Assembly: GCA_039000515.1 (NCBI GenBank)
Contig: JBCFYV010000001.1
Span: 48,692,032-48,756,031, forward strand
Reading direction: 5' to 3'
Origin: Timema cristinae
Lineage: Eukaryota > Arthropoda > Insecta > Phasmatodea > Timematidae
Length of the DNA stretch: 64,000 nucleotides
In this document: piece by piece, positions 57,525 to 64,000 of the stretch
Numbering within the stretch: position 1 is the first letter of the stretch
Layout: each line of letters begins with the position of its first letter
Made by a program: the position numbers and the translations under genes
Notes under the pieces: model-generated
The model's database searches: none
What the model was told of the DNA's origin: nothing
What the model saw: the letters and a program-made list of their open reading frames with translations, nothing else

Positions 57525-58224
57525 GCCCATTGCGAGAACGGGTAGAGATAAAAGGTGGAAAAATAATTATAATATGCAGCGCTCGAGTTAAAAACCTAGT
57601 ACAATTATAAATAATATAACATCGTGCCAATTTAAATAATGCAGTATTCGTGTACTTCTAAACTTGAGTGACGCCATTTTAAACGATCATCAATCATGTA
57701 ACCTGTGTGATGGCGTGACCTTTAACTGTATTTATTAAATATATAGAACTATTAAATCAGGTACACTTGCTAAATAAGAGCTTACAAGATAAATATAAAT
57801 AAAAAAGTAAAATATATATTAGGTTTGGTCTATCACAATACATGTACAAATTTCTTGTTGATTTTTACCATATTGGTTTACTCAGGCTATCCATATAAGA
57901 TTCACTAAAATACTAATAAATATAACTTAGTATGTGATCAATATTTTGTGGTTTCATCTATCATTTTCATAATTGAATATAGTAAATCGCTTTGTGCACT
58001 GGATAAAAATATAGTTAATTTTATTTTTTAATTGCTCATTTAATGCTTTTATCGGCTCTCAACAGCTTAAAGGAGCTCAATTAAAGGATAACCACAGGCA
58101 GACACCATTGGTATAATTTGAAATTTTGTGAAAGGAAATAAATCCAATTTACAGTTGAAATTATTTATATTTTAATTGTAACTAAACACAGGAACCATAA
58201 TATCCGTAGACAGAAACACTCGTT
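57525..58224. other. intergenic, nothing recognised
   Basis: AT-rich, no gene or repeat family recognised. Confidence 0.5.
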
Positions 58225-58352
58225 AATTAATAACGGTGAAAGGGGAAACCCTCATTTCACCAATGATACAAGTTTCAACCATGAAAGGAATTGAACTCAG
58301 GACCCTTAGCTCAATAGACAAACACGCTACCGACTAAGCTAATGTGTCGGTT
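58225..58352 (-). mobile_element. SINE family C, reverse
   Basis: AGGGGAAACCCTCATTTCAC, GAATTGAACTCAGGACCCTT (B box complement) and ACACGCTACCGACTAAGCTA (A box complement). Head and first part of body only. Confidence 0.8.
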
Positions 58353-60937
58353 TTAAAATCCTATTAACATATTAAACAATTATTCATTACTGATTCGCTT
58401 TAAATCAATCCGTACTAAGTTTAATCGATGCTAATGATTTTTAATTTATTAATTAGACCTATCTGTTTGTTATCATCCGTCCTTTACCTAGCGTGTCCCT
58501 TACATCTGTCGCCTTCCTAAAACAACGTGTATTTACGGTCATTCAGTGTTGTAGGCTATGTAATACCAAGGTTTGGGTTCGTGACGTGAACATATTGCGT
58601 CCCCCCCCCCCATCCAAAGCCACCACCCTCCCCATACATTCCCTCTTCATTTGCATGTTATTCAAATGACCTCTTCATGCAGTTATAGAACTAGACTATT
58701 TGCATACGTGCGTGTGTCAAAAGAAGGGAGAACAAACGCATCCTAAACGCGCCGCACGGGAGTTAGAAAATATTTCCTTCCACTATGATATAGTAACATG
58801 TTTGGTTTAGAGAATCATTGGCGTGATAATGTAAGGAACATAGCAGGAAAAGAACTACTAATCAAACAAAAACACAGATGCATTTTATTTAAAGTACATG
58901 CATATAAATGTATTTTATTTCATTGTATTTATTTAAACACATATACATGCATTTCATTTCTTTGTATACATATATTTTAATATCTGATGCCACCATATTT
59001 TATAAAATAATAATATTGATTACACTACTAGTTGTAAATCCCATGGAAAATAACAGTAAAATCTAGTACCTGATAAATGTGTATAGCCATCAAATATCAA
59101 TCAACAGTATTAAATATTCAATTTAATTTAGAATGAAAAATATTTTAAATAGTTTATTACGATTTTCATCAAACAAAAAAGCAATAAAAGATAGCCGTTC
59201 AGTATAATGTGTGTCAGTTTTAAATCAAACATTTTATTTAATAAAAGAGTATTTTATTAAAGATATGTTTATTTGTTTAGGAAAAAGCGTTTGGTATTTA
59301 TATTTTATAATAATTAGTAAATAAAATAAAATTCCTATAATAGTTAATAAAAATTATCACTAAGACTAACTGGTGTTGATATTGTATCACAAAATATAAA
59401 CTAGCTTAAAAAGATTTATCACTAAGAACTACATGATATAGGACTAATAGTGATCGCAAACAATGTTGAAAATACTGAGTTCTGAGCTGTGTCTGTCTGT
59501 CTGGCTAGCGTTTGTACAGCTTAACCTAGCCTATTCGTGTTTAACAACTATTAATAATACATTATTATAGCCTATTGTCATACAAATATTTATTATACTG
59601 ACCAATTAAAGCCACACTCTTAATAGATTGAAACAAAAATATACTTTAAAACAATTAATATAGAAATTACGATAGTGTCGTGATCCTTAAGAGGATATTA
59701 GACCTGTACCGCCATTGCTCCCAAATGTGGCAAAGAAGACCGTGCAGACTCTTAGGGAAATCATGTTTACGAAACAATAAAAAATGCTATAATATATTAT
59801 TTTGCATTTTTGAAGAGCGTAAGAATATGGCGACGTACCTATGTTTTAATCTATTTCATTATATGTTTGAAAAGCTCATAAATCCTTAAAAGATCCGTTT
59901 AAAATAAATCGTGATTCAGAAATAAATAATAAAAATTTAAAAGCTATATATATACAATATTATCTAACTAAGACGTTTCCATAAAAAAAAATCCATAGTC
60001 ACAACAGAAAAAACGGAATAAATATTATTTTAAAACGATTATTTTTTTAACGGTTGTTCTGATATCTGGAGGAAAGACTCTGAACTACCCGAACGAGGGA
60101 CGAGGAAATGGTTTTGGGAGGGGGACAGGGAGGTTGGTTGAAGGAAGTAAACACAAAAGGAATGTGGATAGTGTCCGCCTGACCCACGCCTGGTGCTTTG
60201 GGCTAAAGGCAGATAAGAGAAGTCAGAAATAACTCATTAGCACATTTATGCTACAGTAGTATTGACGTTTGTCTTGAGAAGTCACAATGAATACTTCGGG
60301 ATTTGACAGAAGAAGAGGCTATATATAAATCACATCTACATTTATGCGCCCCACGTAAGAAAAGACGAGGAATAGAATTAAAATAATATTGGAAACAAAG
60401 GTAGTCTACAAATTTATTAATTTAGAACATGTAATTCCAATTTAATTATCTATTTTTCAAGTAAAATATGTAAAGCTGAATTTATATATTAATCTATAAA
60501 ATGATAATTTACAGCTAGAGAAAATATCAAATACCTTCCTAATAAATTGGGATTTTTTAAACGATGCCCGATTGAAATATTCCAATAAACTAAATTTAGG
60601 ATTTGGGATATATTAAAGGTGATATCGAAACAAATATGCCAGCGTTTGCCTGTAGTGTGTATGGGAACACCTCAGTGAAAACAATAAATGTGTTGAAAAA
60701 ACATTCATAAAGAACCATTCTTTGACAGGTTTAAAAACTATTTTTATATCTTGCAACTTTGTTTTTGATAAATCCTATCAATGACAATTTAAAAAAATCC
60801 TATATAAATAAAGATATAAATACTGTATCTTTCTTTATTTGTTCTAAACATATCTTTCTTCCAAGACTACTATAGGCTGTCGTGAATCCTAACTGTATAT
60901 TACAAACTTGTGAAAAAAACCTAAACTGTAATGACGT
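58353..60937. other. intergenic, nothing recognised
   Basis: Strongly AT-rich except two GC-richer patches at 58.49-58.77 kb and 60.06-60.24 kb. 58.87-58.98 kb shows weak period-like use of CATTTTATTTAAA and CATGCAT. No gene. Confidence 0.45.
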
Positions 60938-61155
60938 ACACGCTAAGTTCATTTAACGTGGTTTCCCGTTGACATAGTCATCAGGTTCAAATCCCGGCCG
61001 GGTGTAGCTATGGTATTTTTTAAAATGTTTTCCATACACGTCTTCCTTTAAAATTTGGGTACATTTTAACTAAGTTTTACTTTACCCATTCCAACTCTAT
61101 TAGCTTTATTAAAATGCATGTTTCTCGGATAGGTATTAAGACCCCGAGAATAAAA
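60938..61155 (+). mobile_element. SINE family B, strongly diverged
   Basis: CAGGTTCAAATCCCGGCCGG B box, then GGTGTAGCTATGGTATTTTT, and a tail-like GGATAGGTATTAAGACC. The head is barely recognisable. Confidence 0.6.
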
Positions 61156-61252
61156 TAAGGTAATTTTTATTAATTACAAAATTATTGGACCTTAGGAATT
61201 AATTGCAGTGCCTACAAAAATCACTAAGAGACTTTTTTATTTTTATACACCC

Positions 61253-61497
61253 ACTTTGGTGGCCGCGTGATCTAAAGCTCTACTCTCGCAATATACTATA
61301 GACTGTCGATGACGGGGAGTTTAAGGTTCGAATCTAGGTCGGGTGTACTGAGGGTGGTTTTCCAAAATGGTTTACTACTCTCCCTCCACGTAAATGAGGG
61401 CATACTTAATATTGATATAACCTTCCTAATCCCAAAACCCTTAGCTTAATTAGTACATAAGCATAACACCCGAACGGGTAGTAAGACGCAGTGTTAA
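61253..61497 (+). mobile_element. SINE family B, well preserved
   Basis: TTTGGTGGCCGCGTGATCTA, AAGGTTCGAATCTAGGTCGG, GGTGGTTTTCCAAAATGG, CTCCCTCCACGTAAATGAGG, TTAGCTTAATTAGTACATA and ACCCGAACGGGTAGTAAGAC. The tail core is identical to that of family A. Confidence 0.92.
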
Positions 61498-61591
61498 AGA
61501 AAATACTTTTTACCGTATTTTTCAATTTTAATTTTTCATACCATTAAAGAGCATTTTGGAGACAATTGCAAACTGATTTTAATTGTAATAG

Positions 61592-61750
61592 AAAAAAACC
61601 AAAGTTGCTGGAGGCAAATAACGGTGATCTAACTGAGAGTCCACACATCACATCTATTGAGACTGTAGTTGTGAATGATGTTAGTTATGCCGTTCCATCA
61701 GAACATTACTTTGATATGGATAATTATAGCGCTTTTACAGAACCACAAAG
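61592..61750 (+). other. candidate internal protein-coding exon
   Basis: Open for 53 codons between a possible acceptor (TTTTAATTGTAATAG at 61591) and a good donor (CACAAAG then GTAGGT at 61751). The peptide contains KKPKLLEANNGDLTESPHIT, VVVNDVSYAVPSEHYFDMD and YSAFTEPQ, with protein-like composition and no low complexity. The exon is 159 bp and has the same phase at both ends. No domain is recognised, and I cannot connect it to neighbouring exons. It is the best host-gene candidate in the window, but could belong to an unrecognised mobile element. Confidence 0.35.
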
Positions 61751-61759
61751 GTAGGTGGA

Positions 61760-62353
61760 TCCAAAAGACACATTTTAATATAGTTCATTTAGACTGTTTT
61801 TTATGTTTATCAGACTATTCATATTATAGGCCTGCTTATAAACTAACACTGGTAATAAATTAAAATGTTATCAATGTTGACCAACAAAAAATTGGTGTAT
61901 TTTATATAAAACCCTTCTTACCAGAATCTACCATTGCAAATCATAAAACCAAGCTAAGAATGAGCAAGCTTTAAATAAGCTCAATGACTATTTAAAAAAA
62001 ACACGTTTGTAATCAGATCAATATTTTTACAAAAGGAAAATAAGTTTATTTGTATATTGAATAGATTGCAATAAAACCTTGTAATAAAAAATAAGTCTTC
62101 CTTTGCACAAAAGTGATGTACAGTATAGGATCTTTGTTTTAACGATGGGGCTAGTAATATTCCGGGGCAAGGTGGCCCAGATATAATAAATATATACGTA
62201 CATAATATGTAGTGCTTAAAAATAGCATAATCACGATCATCAACATATCTTAAACAGTGGTGGATTCCGGAGGGGGCGATAGGGTTGATCTCCCTCCCCC
62301 CCCCCCCCGGAAAGAAAAAATATCGAAAATATTGAAAATAATATCTTACTTTA
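61760..62353. other. intergenic, nothing recognised
   Basis: AT-rich with a poly-C run near 62297. The minus-strand open frame at 61981-62400 has no recognisable domain. Confidence 0.45.
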
Positions 62354-62926
62354 ATTTTGTAAAGAATGACGCTACCATTTCCCTTGCCAAACTCCTTCAT
62401 AACCTAACATCAAAATAAGAGTTTGGGAAATATCTTGAATAGGAATTTGTCACAATTTAAATCACAAATCTTCTCTGAAAGTTTCCTAGATTCGGCTGAT
62501 GTGCCCAGCATACTTCTAGCTGGAATAAATTTCATGTGAGGGAAACATTTCTTTACAGCGCAAAAATTAGTACATTTTTAACTTCAAATTATAATAATCT
62601 TAGTTTTGCCTGGAATACTGATACATTGTTAGCTAATTTTTGTAAAGAATAACGCTACCATTTCCCTTGCCCAAACTCCTTCATAACCTAACATCAAAAT
62701 AAGAGTTTGGGAAATATCTTGAATAGGAATTTGTCACAATTTAAATCACAAATCTTCTCAGAAAGTTTCCTGGATTCGGCTGATGTGCCCAGCATACTTC
62801 TAGCTGGAATAAATTTCATGTGAGGGAAACATTTCTTTACAGCGCAGAAATTAGTACATTTTTAACTTCAAATTATAATAATCTTAGTTTTGCCTGGAAT
62901 ACTGATACATTGTTTGCTAAATCTGA
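62354..62926. repeat. 283-bp direct tandem duplication
   Basis: Two copies (62354-62636 and 62637-62926) beginning TTTTGTAAAGAAT.ACGCTA and ending GATACATTGTT.GCTAA. Only about eight differences are seen by eye (for example TTGCCAAAC versus TTGCCCAAAC, CTAGATTCGG versus CTGGATTCGG). That indicates a recent event. Confidence 0.95.
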
Positions 62927-63085
62927 GATGTAATTATTTTTCTCTTGATTTCCTCTGAAAGTTTTCAAAACCTTGCCTCTGCTGCAGTAAACACGGTCAC
63001 CATATTTGGCCTCGGTTTCCATTGAGGAATCCTTTGAATTGTCGGTGATTGAGTCCTCTGATTTAATGAAGTTCTCTGTTTGCAC
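62927..63085 (-). other. coding-like minus-strand stretch upstream of the duplication
   Basis: The minus strand reads ENFIKSEDSITDNSKDSSME, TEAKYGDRVYCSRGKVLKTF and NQEKNNYISDLANN, preceded by CATTAG as a weak acceptor. It then enters the tandem duplication, where stops occur soon after. It is acidic and Ser-rich with no domain I can name. It could be the decayed end of a host or mobile-element gene. Confidence 0.25.
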
Positions 63086-64000
63086 TAATGTCCGTATCAG
63101 ATTTCTTTAGCCCAGATATTTTACAACCAAATTTTAGTGGTGTAAGCCTATAATGCAGTGATATGCAATAAGTGTGTTGGCGTGGCAAAGTTATCACATA
63201 TGCTTTGTGAGGAGAGACACTATTCCATTGTTTGCTCTAATCATTGTAGACAAATTTATACAAATACCTTTTTGATGCCTTGCAGCCTTGATCTGTCCAT
63301 CCATGGAGTACAGAAAGACGAGTTATTAATAAATTTAGAATTCTTACGTCACACCTGGAGCAAATATGCTCATTTGAACGGTTGATGTTATGTCAGAGAA
63401 CTCATATATGGCTAGTGAAAAAATAGATGCCAATTTTTTGAAATTTTCAAAAATTTCGATGCAATAATACGTGCAATATCTGTGACACTGCGTTACATAG
63501 ATATTCAATCAAGACATATTTACTCAAACTTCTTCACGCAATTAACACAAGGTTTCTACGATACGGCTATCAAACAATTATTAACAAAGTCCCCATAAAT
63601 AAACGGACTCGATGTCATAGCTGCTGTTGAAGTATCGGTAGACTTACTAAGCATAAACTTTAAATGCTTTCGTCCCTTAATAAAACTTTTAATCATATTT
63701 CGCTGACAACCTAGTCTAAGTAATATGAGAATATGCTAGGAATTTATTTTGCAAATTTCATTTAGTTGGTTGGCCGCAATAAATGGCATGGCGGACCATG
63801 GGTTGTGCACCACTGTCTTATCTTATCCGTGAGAAAAGGGTTCATTTTTGCCTTAATATGTCCTACTCTTCTAGAAGTCATGCTGCTGTAGTTTCTTACA
63901 ATACTAAAACTCCTCTATATAAAATACACAAAGTAATGTACCAAGCTAGTCCCGGGAAGTTTACTAAGAAGATGGAGATGTGAAGACTTCGTCAAATTGA
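63086..64000. other. intergenic to window end, nothing firm
   Basis: Several 60-75 codon open frames but no domain, no repeat family and no splice context that I can defend. Confidence 0.4.

Overview
This window is eukaryotic, AT-rich and built almost entirely of repeats. The transposon families, tRNA-derived SINEs and LINE reverse-transcriptase remnants point to an arthropod, most likely an insect. A hemipteran is possible, but nothing in the window fixes the order. I find no complete host protein-coding gene, no rRNA, no functional tRNA and no CRISPR array. Nearly every recognisable coding segment is a broken mobile-element gene.

Layout. 1-3.5 kb: three tandem arrays (33, 53 and about 54 bp units) plus a long TA microsatellite. 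6.2-9.0 kb: a decayed PIF/Harbinger-type element whose transposase tail has been amplified about six times, with a second gene remnant on the other strand. 9.8-11.2 kb: a fold-back element. 13-15 kb and 23.6 kb: LINE fragments. 21.2-22.1 kb: a near-perfect 370-bp palindrome flanked by TTAA, followed by an older, degraded relative. 29.0-30.5 kb: a 24-bp minisatellite. 30.6-33.2 kb: two abutting copies of a terminal-inverted-repeat (TIR) element, each carrying SINEs at sites that are empty in the other copy. 40.0-42.9 kb: a structurally complete pogo/Tigger-type transposon with TIRs, TA target duplication, a three-exon transposase fused to a PHD finger and three frameshifts. It sits inside an older dispersed repeat that recurs inverted at 46.6-47.8 kb. 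44.0-44.8 kb: a remnant of a widespread repetitive arthropod ORF. 50.8-52.8 kb: a hAT element with an exact 8-bp target duplication; its left junction has been tandemly amplified. 55.1 kb and 56.4-57.4 kb: a LINE fragment and a Tc1/mariner-like transposase pseudogene. 62.4-62.9 kb: a recent 283-bp tandem duplication.

Three tRNA-related SINE families (called A, B and C here) are scattered throughout. A and B have different tRNA-like heads but share a 3' tail, which suggests a common LINE partner. The only candidate host exon is a short coding-like stretch near 61.6 kb with consensus splice sites. I see no new biological system. The most informative items are the pogo element, the hAT junction array, the twin TIR elements with reciprocal empty sites, and the TTAA palindrome.
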